Positions 16,278-23,585 of a stretch of 64,000 nucleotides of DNA are shown here, one piece after another. How positions within the stretch are numbered: the stretch's first letter is position 1; each line of letters opens with the position of its first letter. The translations under genes were made by a program, and so were the position numbers. The stretch is from Aurantimicrobium minutum (GTDB taxonomy: Bacteria > Actinomycetota > Actinomycetes > Actinomycetales > Microbacteriaceae). Under the pieces are notes generated by a model. That model had not been told where the DNA came from. It ran no database searches and saw only the letters and a list, made by a program, of their open reading frames with translations. The stretch covers positions 1,116,001-1,180,000 of the forward strand of contig NZ_AP017457.1 in NCBI RefSeq assembly GCF_002355535.1. The letters are read 5' to 3'.

Positions 16278-17966
16278 TTAACGAATACGACGGGGCACGA
16301 ATGTGCTCCGTGTTGCCTCCCCCTTTGAGAGGGCCTGCAGTCTCGCCTGATATGCGAGTGTTGCTGCAATAGCAGCGTCAATTTTGTTTCTTGAATCTGG
16401 ATGCTCTTTCGCGATGGTCAAACCACTTCGACCAATACGACGACGAGCGTTGAGAATGTGCCTGGTCAAAGCGCGGTCACCATTGTGGGTAAGTTCCCCA
16501 TCAACGACTGCGTTCTGGAATTGCTCCAAAGCACGCACAACCAGGTAAGACCTGTTACCGGTCATCCACCATTCGATGGGATGATTCAGCGTCGACTTCA
16601 CTTTCAGCTTCTTACCGAAAGCAGCCTCCCACCCAGCGATGTAAGACTCCCACTTTGCAGGGTCAGCAAACATGCCAACAACGTTGAAATCTTCAAATGC
16701 TTTACGCACCTCGAAATCAACCTCTGCTGCAGGGACTTCCCAATCATCACCAGCAGGGCCGTCAGGTTGTTCCCACACTTTGATTTCAAACAGGTGGCCG
16801 TCAGATACACGGCAACCAATCAAAGCCGTCGCATCAGCAACACCCCTAGAACGCTTACGCGAACCATCGAAACCGAGAGTGATTTCATCACGCTTAGAAA
16901 CCTCGGAAGGTTTCATGCATGCATTCCACTCCACAGCAGACAGCCACGCATCACGAGAAGAAGTTGGCTGGTTGAAGTAGTAGCGACGCGAATCCTGTGG
17001 ATCGTTACGTGGGTCATAGATTTCCGAAATGATTCGGTCAATATCCATAACCTCAGCAAACGGCCCATACACATCCTGTAAACCGGCACGAACTTCATCC
17101 TCGTTAGTGAGGTCAATGTCCGCGTCAGCTTCACGATGGTCGAACAGAAGTCTTTGACGTTTGGTCTTACCCTCAGCAATAGCCTTAGCAAGTTCGTGAG
17201 TTTCCTCAGCGACACTCTTTTCACCAGGCATGTACATCGTGGAAGTCTCAAGCGACCATGGCTCAGACTGTTTACGCTTCGCAAGATTACGACGCACAGT
17301 CGAATACATGCGCTTAAGCTCAGGCCGAATGTACAAGTGAGTTTCATCAAAGACAACGAAGGTTTCTTTTCCACCATCTTTAGACGAGTTCGATGCAGTC
17401 GACGGCACAATCTCCCCACCACCAGGTAGGAACGTGCGAGTCAGACCAGCACCATCACGAGGCATACCGGCAGCTAAGGGACCCATCGTCAAATTGAAAT
17501 GCACGTTGTCATACGTGTTACCGGCCTGACCTTCTTCGGTCGCCAGACAACGAATCACAGGCTCAACAACCATGTGACCTACAGGGTCGCCAGGTTCGTA
17601 CTGAAACGTGAACTCACAGTTCGGCACCAAACACCCCTGCGAGGCACACGAATATGACTCGCCTTGTTCAGCCCAGTGGTCGAACCTAACGTTTGTGAGA
17701 GCCTCAGCCAAAACAATAAATCCGGCAAGTTCGCTCTTAGCTCGACCTTTAGGCCGTGACATAAACGCAGAGTCATAAAGACGACGGCCATCCTCACCGA
17801 CCGCATAACAGTCCACGATGAAACCGGCAAACTCCGCATCAAGTTCAATAGGTAGACCGGCAACGTCACCAGGTCCATGAACACAATGATGTTCAATCCA
17901 GTCACAAATAAAGAAACCTAGAGAACAATCACGATCATGTTCAGTCGAGCGAATCAGCTCACGCAT
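16278..17966 (-). CDS. terL: Terminase large subunit
   Basis: This 562-aa protein is the packaging motor and nuclease. The ATPase part shows a Walker A variant (SRPKGRAKSE, about residues 70-80) and Walker B with catalytic Glu in TFVVFDETHLY (about 205). The C-terminal RNase H-like nuclease begins ITLGFDGSRKR, with later acidic residues at FADPAKWE and KIDAAIA. It overlaps the small subunit gene by 8 nt. Confidence 0.92.
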   Translation of the reverse strand: MRELIRSTEHDRDCSLGFFICDWIEHHCVHGPGDVAGLPIELDAEFAGFIVDCYAVGEDGRRLYDSAFMSRPKGRAKSELAGFIVLAEALTNVRFDHWAEQGESYSCASQGCLVPNCEFTFQYEPGDPVGHMVVEPVIRCLATEEGQAGNTYDNVHFNLTMGPLAAGMPRDGAGLTRTFLPGGGEIVPSTASNSSKDGGKETFVVFDETHLYIRPELKRMYSTVRRNLAKRKQSEPWSLETSTMYMPGEKSVAEETHELAKAIAEGKTKRQRLLFDHREADADIDLTNEDEVRAGLQDVYGPFAEVMDIDRIISEIYDPRNDPQDSRRYYFNQPTSSRDAWLSAVEWNACMKPSEVSKRDEITLGFDGSRKRSRGVADATALIGCRVSDGHLFEIKVWEQPDGPAGDDWEVPAAEVDFEVRKAFEDFNVVGMFADPAKWESYIAGWEAAFGKKLKVKSTLNHPIEWWMTGNRSYLVVRALEQFQNAVVDGELTHNGDRALTRHILNARRRIGRSGLTIAKEHPDSRNKIDAAIAATLAYQARLQALSKGEATRSTFVPRRIR

Positions 17967-18435
17967 TATCCAGCAAGCGACGACGACGAGTTGAAATGTC
18001 AGTCACATCAGCCAACTCTGCAGCCACCTGCTCCACAACCTCGACAGGTTTCTTGTAAACCATACGAGCCTTGAAACGCGATTCAGCAGTTTTCAAAATC
18101 TCGCCAGCCTCACGCTGACGCTGCTCAGTCATAGCAGAAGCAATTCCACAATTCGCAGAATCAACCACATTCACAGCAGTATCAACCACAAAACCCCACA
18201 TAGCCTCGTCCCAAGCAACAGCATGAGGAAGTCGCTTAACCTCCTCAAACCACCGGAACGTAGCATCCTGCAAAGGAACAGTGACCTGCCCATCCTTCGT
18301 CACAATCGTGCGATACGCAGGAAGCTCCAAAGGCCAAGGCCCCTCAAAAGGAACATCCAAAAACTCTCGAGTCTCAACACGAGACGGATGACGAGTAACA
18401 GACTTCTCACTCGGAGTACGACCAGGAACAGCCAT
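17959..18435 (-). CDS. terS: Terminase small subunit
   Basis: This 158-aa protein is placed directly before the large terminase gene. It would recognise phage DNA and load the large subunit. The start at 18435 (MAVPGRTPSEKS) is chosen because GGGAGG lies 7 nt upstream; a longer reading frame exists but has no such signal. The middle has a helical EVKRLPHAVAWDEAMWGFVVDTAV part that may form the oligomerisation core, and the C-terminus is basic (STRRRRL). Confidence 0.75.
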   Translation of the reverse strand: MAVPGRTPSEKSVTRHPSRVETREFLDVPFEGPWPLELPAYRTIVTKDGQVTVPLQDATFRWFEEVKRLPHAVAWDEAMWGFVVDTAVNVVDSANCGIASAMTEQRQREAGEILKTAESRFKARMVYKKPVEVVEQVAAELADVTDISTRRRRLLDNA

Positions 18436-18501
18436 GATATTGCCTCCCATTTCGGGTGAAAGAAACACACCCGTTTCGGGTGCATCGTAAGAAAACTATT
18501 C

Positions 18502-18516
18502 AGGCCCGAAGGGCCT
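18502..18516 (-). terminator. Intrinsic terminator behind the HNH gene
   Basis: AGGCCC pairs with GGGCCT across a 3-nt loop, followed on the minus strand by GAATAGTTTTCTT. It separates the HNH gene from the terminase genes, so the late operon probably has a promoter in 18436-18500, where TTTCGGGTG occurs twice. Confidence 0.65.
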
Positions 18517-18600
18517 CGCGCGTGACAAGGGTTTGGAAATTGCACACACAGCGAGCCACAGCATCTCCCCGATGATTTAGCTGGGGTGGGGAGGGGTTCC

Positions 18601-18906
18601 CTACCCTATCCAGCCTGGGTGAGACTCCTTTGGTCGTCTCTCTGTTATTGGGGTTCGTGCTTGGTTGCCTTCTGCTGAGGACTTCTTTTTGTGGTGCCAG
18701 GTGCAGAGGAGTCTGAGGTTGTCGAGTGAGTGGTTGTTTCCTCGTTCGATGTGGTCGACGTCTGTGCCGTGGTCTGGGCATCTTGTGCCGTCTCGCATGA
18801 GTTCGGTGCAGCGTCCTTGGTCTCGTTCTATGACGAGTTGTCGGAGTTGTGTCCAGTTGTGTGGGAGTTGTGAGCGTCTGTTGCTGTTTTCCCATTGTCC
18901 TGACAT
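18601..18906 (-). CDS. HNH endonuclease (terminase-associated)
   Basis: This 101-aa protein has the HNH core DVDHIERGNNHSLDNLRLLC followed by HHKKK, plus an upstream Cys pair (RCTELMRDGTRC) that may bind zinc. Small HNH proteins beside terminase genes are needed for cos-end cutting in many phages. AAGGAG lies 6 nt before the ATG, and the tRNA-like element ends only 12 nt upstream. Confidence 0.85.
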   Translation of the reverse strand: MSGQWENSNRRSQLPHNWTQLRQLVIERDQGRCTELMRDGTRCPDHGTDVDHIERGNNHSLDNLRLLCTWHHKKKSSAEGNQARTPITERRPKESHPGWIG

Positions 18907-18918
18907 TTGGCTCCTTTG

Positions 18919-18987
18919 TGCTCCCCAAGGAATCGAACCTTGTACCTCCCCAGTGGTTTGGGTGCTCTGCCAGTGAGCTAGGGAGCG
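18919..18987 (-). tRNA. Degenerate tRNA-like element, anticodon uncertain
   Basis: The sequence has a near-perfect A box (TAGCTCACTGGCAGAGC), a perfect T arm (CAAGG, loop TTCGATT, CCTTG) and a 6-bp acceptor core. The anticodon arm is 2 nt short: CCCA/TGGG closes a 6-nt loop AACCAC, and U33 is missing. If read as a 7-nt loop the anticodon would be CCA (Trp). No CCA end is encoded. It may be a decaying phage tRNA or a tRNA mimic used as a processing signal. Confidence 0.5.
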
Positions 18988-19007
18988 CAGGTCTCTTTCA
19001 ACCTGCG
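18986..19007. other. Hairpin upstream of the tRNA-like element
   Basis: CGCAGGT pairs with ACCTGCG across an 8-nt loop. It overlaps the 5' end of the tRNA-like element and could be a processing or terminator structure. A second inverted repeat (GGTAAC/GTTACC around GCCGCGGCA) lies just beyond it, near 19019-19046. Confidence 0.35.
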
Positions 19008-19133
19008 AACGTGGGTGTTACCTGCCGCGGCATATCCGGTAACTCCCAAGAGCAGAGGTCTGACACATCTTCAAATGTGCTGGCATGCTCTCATTTCTTG
19101 AGTGGATCAACCGTCCGGATGTCTCTCAAGAAG

Positions 19134-19379
19134 CTATTCAAGTTCAGGTTGGAACACATCAAGTGCGAGGTTTAGTAACCCGTTGAGTGTGTAGGTGGTT
19201 GTTCTGGGTGAGTAGTCGATGCGGATGTCTGCGTCGATGTCGTTTGCTGGTGCGTTGATGTCGGTTACTCCGCAAACGAGTACCCAGTCTCTAGCGATTG
19301 TGTCCTCGCCGGTGATTGCTTGGATGTGTGCTTGTACTGCGTCTAGGAGTTGCAGGTAGGTCTGAGTTGAATCAGCCAT
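19134..19379 (-). CDS. Conserved-looking phage protein of unknown function
   Basis: This 81-aa acidic protein (TYLQLLDAVQAHIQAITGE, then DWVLVCGVTDI and DIRIDYSP) lies alone between the late leader region and the HNH gene. The first helix and two strands suggest a small folded domain. AGGAGA precedes the ATG by 7 nt. No function is recognised. Confidence 0.6.
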   Translation of the reverse strand: MADSTQTYLQLLDAVQAHIQAITGEDTIARDWVLVCGVTDINAPANDIDADIRIDYSPRTTTYTLNGLLNLALDVFQPELE

Positions 19380-19705
19380 GTGCTCTCCTGAAAGTTTGTG
19401 TGTGATCTAAGCCACCGGTCACACTCGGTGCAGATGCGCGGTCTGTCAGCTCTCACTATCGGTGGAGCCTTTGCCTGTCCCACAGGTTGTGTGGGAGGTT
19501 TGTGATGGCCGGTTAGTGTTCACCCATGCGTGCATGTTTATGAATCTGCCCTGGTGGGTAGTGAATGACTTTGTGTGCAAATGGTGTTGCTTCACCGGTC
19601 TTTGAGGTGGTGAAAGACGAGAAGCACCATCCTCTATATATGAGTGTCCGGCTTTTCCGGAATTAGTTCCAACTTATTTCTCTCGGCGTGTCGCAAATAA
19701 GACAC
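19380..19705. other. 326-bp leader without a convincing gene
   Basis: No reading frame with good coding features is seen. The region carries a repressor-like inverted repeat at its right edge (19688-19705), an AT-rich TATATA on the minus strand near 19640, and small CCGG inverted repeats (CCGGCTTTTCCGG). It is the only long non-coding gap in the leftward genes and may hold the promoter for 19379 and genes beyond. Confidence 0.5.
19688..19705. promoter_or_regulatory. Putative repressor operator, copy 2
   Basis: GTGTCGCAAATAAGACAC is an imperfect inverted repeat with GTGTC/GACAC arms. It matches the copy in the repressor promoter at 28229-28246 in 15 of 18 positions, and the match extends 4 bp to the left (TCGG upstream of the shared C). 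It lies just after the last early gene, in front of the late leader. Confidence 0.6.
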
Positions 19706-19936
19706 TTACTGTTTTTCCCCCTGAATTGCCAACATTATGTCGCAAGTCCTGCATGCTGTTTTTGCACTGTGTGTCTTGCCGTAATGAACTGTCTCTTGAT
19801 CCAAAATGTCTATTGCTCGCTGTCGTTCTGAAGCGCGAATCTGCTCAATCCAACGGTCAAAAGCTTCAGGAGCATGTGTCATAGCTATCCAGGTGCCACG
19901 TACCTCGTCAGTATTAGGTGTCCAAATGTTGCTCAT
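19706..19936 (-). CDS. Small early phage protein
   Basis: This 76-aa protein begins MSNIWTPNTDEVRGTWIAM and carries a helical ERQRAIDILDQE segment and a C-terminal CRTC. This start is chosen because its ATG overlaps the stop of the FmdB-like gene (ATGA); a start five codons upstream is possible. It resembles small actinophage early proteins by its TDEVR start, but no function is known. It is the last gene of the coupled early operon. Confidence 0.6.
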   Translation of the reverse strand: MSNIWTPNTDEVRGTWIAMTHAPEAFDRWIEQIRASERQRAIDILDQETVHYGKTHSAKTACRTCDIMLAIQGEKQ

Positions 19937-20100
19937 GCGTCTTTCCCCCATCCTGTCCCCTTGAAACTAACGCCAGCCACCGACGGTCTGCGCGTCATCT
20001 CCTTCAAACACTCGTCACACACGATGCGGACAGTTGCCGTCATAGAGTGCAGCACCTCCGTGGACTCTCCACACTCACACTGGTAGATGTAAATCGGCAT
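19933..20100 (-). CDS. FmdB-like zinc ribbon protein
   Basis: This 55-aa protein starts MPIYIYQCECG, has a second pair CDEC, and ends VSFKGTGWGKDA. This is the layout of the FmdB / CxxC-CxxC small zinc ribbon family (MPxYxYxC start and FKGxG end). It is coupled on both sides: TGATG with the phosphoesterase stop and ATGA with the next gene. The function of such phage proteins is unknown; binding of zinc by the four cysteines is likely. Confidence 0.75.
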   Translation of the reverse strand: MPIYIYQCECGESTEVLHSMTATVRIVCDECLKEMTRRPSVAGVSFKGTGWGKDA

Positions 20101-21233
20101 CAGATGACCGCCAAACTTTGTAAATCAAACCCGTCGTCGTTGATAGCGAACACAAGGAGTCCAGGGTCTGAGTCCTGACCTGCCTTGTTGCGGAACCAAT
20201 CAGATCCGTTATCGATGGTTGGTGCTTGTAGCCACCACTTAGAACGGGCCGTGTATGGGTTTCGTCCTGTGGGGATGATGGTTAGCACGTGGTAGTGGCC
20301 TGAGAGCAGGATGTCAGCTGACCCGATGGGTTGCCCACCGTGTTGCTGTTTAGCCCAGTACAGTGGTGCTCCTCCTGGGCCGTATTGGTTTCCGTGGACT
20401 ACACCGAGTGTTGTTCCCCGTACTGAGTGGATGATTGCTTCATCGTATGGAGCTGGATAGTGCCAGGTTGCATCCAATCCTGCAGCTTTGGCTATCTTCT
20501 CCACCTGCTGGTGAACGAACAGGCCGAGGTCGTCTTGTGGGTTTCCAAGGTTTTGTTTGCCGTTACGCCATGCAGTGTGGTTGCTGGGGACTGTCAGAAC
20601 GTCGACATGTCCGAACCTGGTCATTAGTTTCACAAACTCGTAAACCTCTGTTGCAGCCATGTCCATCTGTTGTGCCAGTGATAGGTCGTTAGTGAACATA
20701 GGGTTTCCACCGGACTCGAAACCTTCGAACAGGTCTCCCACCTCTGCGAGAACTAACGATTCTGGTTTGTTGCTCTTCAGGTAGTGCTCAAGGCGTGAGC
20801 GAGTCTCGTGCAAGCGTTCCAGGAGTTCTGGAGTGCCCCCACGTGAGCCGGTTTTACCAATCTGCATGTCTGAGAGTGCAACCACGACAGTTTGCTCTTT
20901 GCGGTCACCTTTGACTTTGGGAAGTTTGCGTTTGGCTGCAGCCTGGTAGAGCGTGGGCAGGTCCAAACTGGTTTTCTTGGGTCGGTGCTTGAAGTAGTAG
21001 CTGACGCGCCATTCACCATTTGGGAGCTGTTTGCGCCACTGGTTGACTGTGCCAACAATTTCAATCTCGTCAGGGTCATAGCCGAACTGAATCAATAGAT
21101 CGTTGTCTGTTGCTACTGGAGCGATTGGTCCTGTGACCATCTCGCCTTCGTCGCCACGGATGACATGGCGTGCACGCCACTCTTCAGGGAACTGGGCATA
21201 TTGCAAGTTTTCTTCATGCTCACTAAACGCCAT
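20100..21233 (-). CDS. Calcineurin-like metallophosphoesterase
   Basis: This 377-aa protein has the metallophosphoesterase motifs in order: SDMQIGK (about residue 120), EVGDLFEG (about 165), PSNHTAWR (about 217), HGNQ (about 278) and GHYH (about 311). The first motif has DMQ in place of the usual DxH. The N-terminal about 100 residues have a small beta domain (EWRVSYYFKHRP). Similar phage proteins may be nucleases or phosphodiesterases acting on DNA; the substrate is not shown here. It is part of the coupled early operon. Confidence 0.8.
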   Translation of the reverse strand: MAFSEHEENLQYAQFPEEWRARHVIRGDEGEMVTGPIAPVATDNDLLIQFGYDPDEIEIVGTVNQWRKQLPNGEWRVSYYFKHRPKKTSLDLPTLYQAAAKRKLPKVKGDRKEQTVVVALSDMQIGKTGSRGGTPELLERLHETRSRLEHYLKSNKPESLVLAEVGDLFEGFESGGNPMFTNDLSLAQQMDMAATEVYEFVKLMTRFGHVDVLTVPSNHTAWRNGKQNLGNPQDDLGLFVHQQVEKIAKAAGLDATWHYPAPYDEAIIHSVRGTTLGVVHGNQYGPGGAPLYWAKQQHGGQPIGSADILLSGHYHVLTIIPTGRNPYTARSKWWLQAPTIDNGSDWFRNKAGQDSDPGLLVFAINDDGFDLQSLAVI

Positions 21234-21447
21234 GGTGACGCTCCCTCCAGTTAGTCAAAGTGACGTAAGAGATTGGGTAACCCTCGTGTCTGAAAGTGTC
21301 CATGGCTTTCTTCTGTGAGGCGTTCAACAGAATCCTGATTGCTGCTTCCTTTTCTGGCTTGTCCAAAGTGTTCAGATAAGCATCAAGGCGTTCTGCAGCA
21401 TCCTTACGCTGCGTAATGACCTTCTTTTCTTGCTCGACAAAGCTCAC
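21223..21447 (-). CDS. Small helical phage protein of unknown function
   Basis: This 74-aa, highly charged protein has a long helix (QEKKVITQRKDAAERLDAYL) and a C-terminal YPISYVTLTNWRERH that could be a helix-turn-helix recognition segment. It starts with GTG overlapping the upstream stop (GTGA) and overlaps the phosphoesterase start by 11 nt. Unknown function; DNA binding is possible. Confidence 0.55.
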   Translation of the reverse strand: MSFVEQEKKVITQRKDAAERLDAYLNTLDKPEKEAAIRILLNASQKKAMDTFRHEGYPISYVTLTNWRERHHGV

Positions 21448-21656
21448 TTGTTTTCTCCGTTTCTTGATGCTGTCCCCCGCGGTCGACCGCGCTTCACGCT
21501 TGATTCGACTCTCAAAACCTCCTGAGACTGGACTTCAGTCACACCATTGACGCCAACCCTGGAAGGTAGTCGCCCAGATTTCACCCAGTCATACACACTG
21601 GTTTTCTTGCGTCCTACAAGGAACGCTGCTTGCTGGATTGTCAACCATTCACGCAT
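21444..21656 (-). CDS. Helix-turn-helix DNA-binding protein
   Basis: This 70-aa protein begins MREWLTIQQAAFLVGRKKTS, then VYDWVKSGRLPSR, the MerR/excisionase-like winged HTH pattern. The C-terminal half is basic (VKRGRPRGTASR), like an AT-hook. The start at 21656 is chosen because it overlaps the upstream stop and follows GGGAAGAAGG. It may act as a second control or recombination factor. Confidence 0.7.
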   Translation of the reverse strand: MREWLTIQQAAFLVGRKKTSVYDWVKSGRLPSRVGVNGVTEVQSQEVLRVESSVKRGRPRGTASRNGENK

Positions 21657-22275
21657 TGACGGCCTTCTTCCCATCAAGCTCAGACACGATTTCAAACGAG
21701 GACTGATCTAGTTCGTAGTCGCATCCATCTGTCACACATTTGACCTGTACGTGGTCACCGATGTTCGCTGGCGGTATCCACAGCAGTGAGTTGTTATCAC
21801 ATCTGATGCAACGGAACCTGGTCACTCTGTGTGCTCGTTCTTCAATGGGATGTGACCGGAAAGCCACCTCAGCCATGCGAGTGAACATGATGGCGTCCTG
21901 TGCCCCGTCGACGCGCGAAACCCACTCGTCTGTGTTGCCCGTATATGACTTCAAGAACGATTCACACTCGTCAATTGACAAACGAGTTGCAGGGATAGGG
22001 ATATACCCTTCAGCTGTCGTTCTGACACCTGCAGAGTCACGCTGGACGGCCCTATCAATGCCACCGATGATGTTGGCAAAGTGTGGCCACCTATTCAGCA
22101 CAGAGAGTAGGTGCTCCCAGCAGTGCCAGCACAGCAATCCATGTTCTGCCGGTCTGGGGAGACAGCCGCGACATTCACGACTGCCCCTCCACCCGTCACA
22201 GTTCACTGAATGCTCACCAACAAAAGTGCAGGAACGAACCCCTGCCATGTTGTTTGTTATGCAGACAAGACTCAC
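21649..22275 (-). CDS. Cys-rich protein with two zinc-binding regions
   Basis: This 208-aa protein has an N-terminal Cys cluster (residues about 15-50, including CRGC and CWHCWEH) and a C-terminal zinc ribbon (FRCIRCDN then CVTDGCDYEL). The GTG start at 22275 overlaps the stop of the preceding 42-aa gene (GTGA) and follows AAAGGA; it is preferred to a longer frame. The protein is part of the early operon between SSB and DNA-binding genes, so a role in replication or transcription is possible but not shown. Confidence 0.6.
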   Translation of the reverse strand: MSLVCITNNMAGVRSCTFVGEHSVNCDGWRGSRECRGCLPRPAEHGLLCWHCWEHLLSVLNRWPHFANIIGGIDRAVQRDSAGVRTTAEGYIPIPATRLSIDECESFLKSYTGNTDEWVSRVDGAQDAIMFTRMAEVAFRSHPIEERAHRVTRFRCIRCDNNSLLWIPPANIGDHVQVKCVTDGCDYELDQSSFEIVSELDGKKAVNA

Positions 22276-22400
22276 TTTGATTCCTTTGCTCCGTGGCAGC
22301 ACACTCCAGCGATAGCTGAGTGGCCATAAGGTGTTTTACATTTGCCACAGCATGGACCCATCGAGGTGGATGCTGCAGTTGTAGCTGGCGCGTATCTCAT
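22272..22400 (-). CDS. 42-aa micro-protein with CCxxC and CC motifs
   Basis: The short frame encodes PCCGKCKTPYGHSAIAGVCC, a likely zinc knuckle, and ends HGAKESK. It begins 3 nt after the SSB stop, and its stop overlaps the GTG of the next gene. Coupling on the downstream side and the clustered cysteines support translation. Confidence 0.55.
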   Translation of the reverse strand: MRYAPATTAASTSMGPCCGKCKTPYGHSAIAGVCCHGAKESK

Positions 22401-22403
22401 GGC

Positions 22404-22808
22404 TTAGAACGGAGCGTCATCGTCAGCAGGGACATCAAGACCGACAGAGAGTGAAGCCTGTGGCCCCGTTGGTCCCTGGTTACGGTGCTTGACTGTTACA
22501 GATTCAACCCAGTCGGTCTGAATCGAACGTCCATCGGATCCATCGCGCTTCTTGAACTCTTTCTCCACGATGGTGGCAGTGACTTCAACAAGGTCACCCT
22601 GGCGAATGTCAGCAGCGGTCAAGTCTCCCCACAACGTCACGCGAATCTTGGAAACGTCACCTGTCTTGGAGTAGGTGTTGTTTTCCTTGTTCTTCTTTGC
22701 GTGGTTGACGTAGACAGGGAACTGAAGCTTTGATGTTCCGTTAGGTGTCTTGCCGTGTTCTGGTTCTGCAACTACTGAACCGGTGAACGTTGCCTTGATC
22801 TGACTCAT
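22404..22808 (-). CDS. ssb: Single-stranded DNA-binding protein
   Basis: This 134-aa protein has an OB-fold pattern (ATFTGSVVAEPEH, LQFPVYVN, IRVTLWGDLTAADIRQGDLVEVTATI) and the acidic tip DDDAPF that recruits partner proteins. The start at 22808 has AAAGGA 7 nt upstream and shares ATGA with the preceding gene; a longer frame upstream is not used. It would coat phage ssDNA during replication and annealing by the Rad52-like protein. Confidence 0.88.
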   Translation of the reverse strand: MSQIKATFTGSVVAEPEHGKTPNGTSKLQFPVYVNHAKKNKENNTYSKTGDVSKIRVTLWGDLTAADIRQGDLVEVTATIVEKEFKKRDGSDGRSIQTDWVESVTVKHRNQGPTGPQASLSVGLDVPADDDAPF

Positions 22809-23095
22809 TTTGTTTCCTTTGTTTGTATTTGGTGCTGTTGTTTGTTTGGTTTGAGGTGAAGTTCGCGTCGAAGTTCTGCGACTCGTCCTCGGCTTATCTG
22901 GAGCCGGAGAGACATTTCCCCGTCTGTTGCTCCGTTCCGGTGCAGAATGGCGATTCTGTCCCTGGTTGAGAGCTGTCTGGAGAACTGTGAGAGGACTGTT
23001 CCGCGTATCCACTGCTGCAATGTCATTCCTCGTGCTTCAGCTTTGGTTTCTAGGAACCAGACGTCTGCAGCTTCAAGGTCAAGAGTCACTTTCAC
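22805..23095 (-). CDS. Putative DNA-binding protein (HTH-like)
   Basis: This 96-aa protein begins with a VTLDLEAADVWFLETKAEA segment like ribbon-helix-helix proteins, then RDRIAILHRNGATDGEMSL followed by RLQISRGRVAELRREL, which looks like a helix-turn-helix. GTG at 23095 overlaps the upstream stop (GTGA); the ATG at 23149 would overlap the upstream gene by 58 nt. It may regulate early genes. Confidence 0.6.
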   Translation of the reverse strand: MKVTLDLEAADVWFLETKAEARGMTLQQWIRGTVLSQFSRQLSTRDRIAILHRNGATDGEMSLRLQISRGRVAELRRELHLKPNKQQHQIQTKETK

Positions 23096-23409
23096 TCTGT
23101 CCACTCCCCTTCTGGTGGGTGAACGGCAAAACCTCGTTCTGTTAGCCATTCACGCGCCTTGGTCATCTCTTGCCAACGTGACTGGTGATAAAGGAACCAG
23201 TGCTTTACGCAGACACCTGGCATGTCATAGAAATGAGGCTTTCCGTGGTTGGTTTCCCACAGGTACTGGTTTGGTGACCATTCGCCACAGTGCTCACACT
23301 GAACAGGCTGTGAAGCAATCTCACGCAGCCTCTGCTGTTCTGCAGCTTTCTCTGCCTCGATGCGTTCCTGTTCCTGGTCCAGCTCGTCAAAGATAGATAG
23401 CTGATTCAT
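23092..23409 (-). CDS. Phage protein with zinc-binding CxxC
   Basis: This 105-aa protein has a charged helical start (FDELDQEQERIEAEKAAEQQ), then CEHCGEW and GVCVKHWFLYH, a likely zinc site. The C-terminal part is a helix followed by a proline-rich end. It is coupled to the 59-aa HTH gene by ATGA. Function is unknown. Confidence 0.6.
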   Translation of the reverse strand: MNQLSIFDELDQEQERIEAEKAAEQQRLREIASQPVQCEHCGEWSPNQYLWETNHGKPHFYDMPGVCVKHWFLYHQSRWQEMTKAREWLTERGFAVHPPEGEWTE

Positions 23410-23585
23410 GCGGCGTACTGCCTTCCAAACAAGTTGGCTAGATCATTACGACCATGACGCCAACAAAGCTTGTACAACGCAGACTCAGAACGGCCCAAAA
23501 TGTCTGCAATCAGCAAAGGATGAATCCCAGCATCAAGAAGCCACTCGACCTCAGCAATCACTTCCTCATAAGTCATGCGTGCCAT
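23406..23585 (-). CDS. 59-aa helix-turn-helix protein
   Basis: This small gene encodes TYEEVIAEVEWLLDAG, then LLIADILGRSESALYKLCWR, a clear helix-turn-helix pattern, and ends FGRQYAA. Its ATG overlaps the stop of the replication gene (TAATG), and its stop overlaps the next ATG. It is too short for many callers. Probably a DNA-binding regulator. Confidence 0.65.
   Translation of the reverse strand: MARMTYEEVIAEVEWLLDAGIHPLLIADILGRSESALYKLCWRHGRNDLANLFGRQYAA

Noticed and set aside
19343-19456. 37-codon frame on the minus strand starting with GTG, with CTEC motif
   Set aside because: It overlaps the 81-aa gene by 37 nt out of frame and has no SD; too weak to call.
22809-23012. N-terminal extension of SSB to 202 aa
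   Set aside because: The added part is low-complexity, overlaps the previous gene in another frame, and a good SD lies before 22808.
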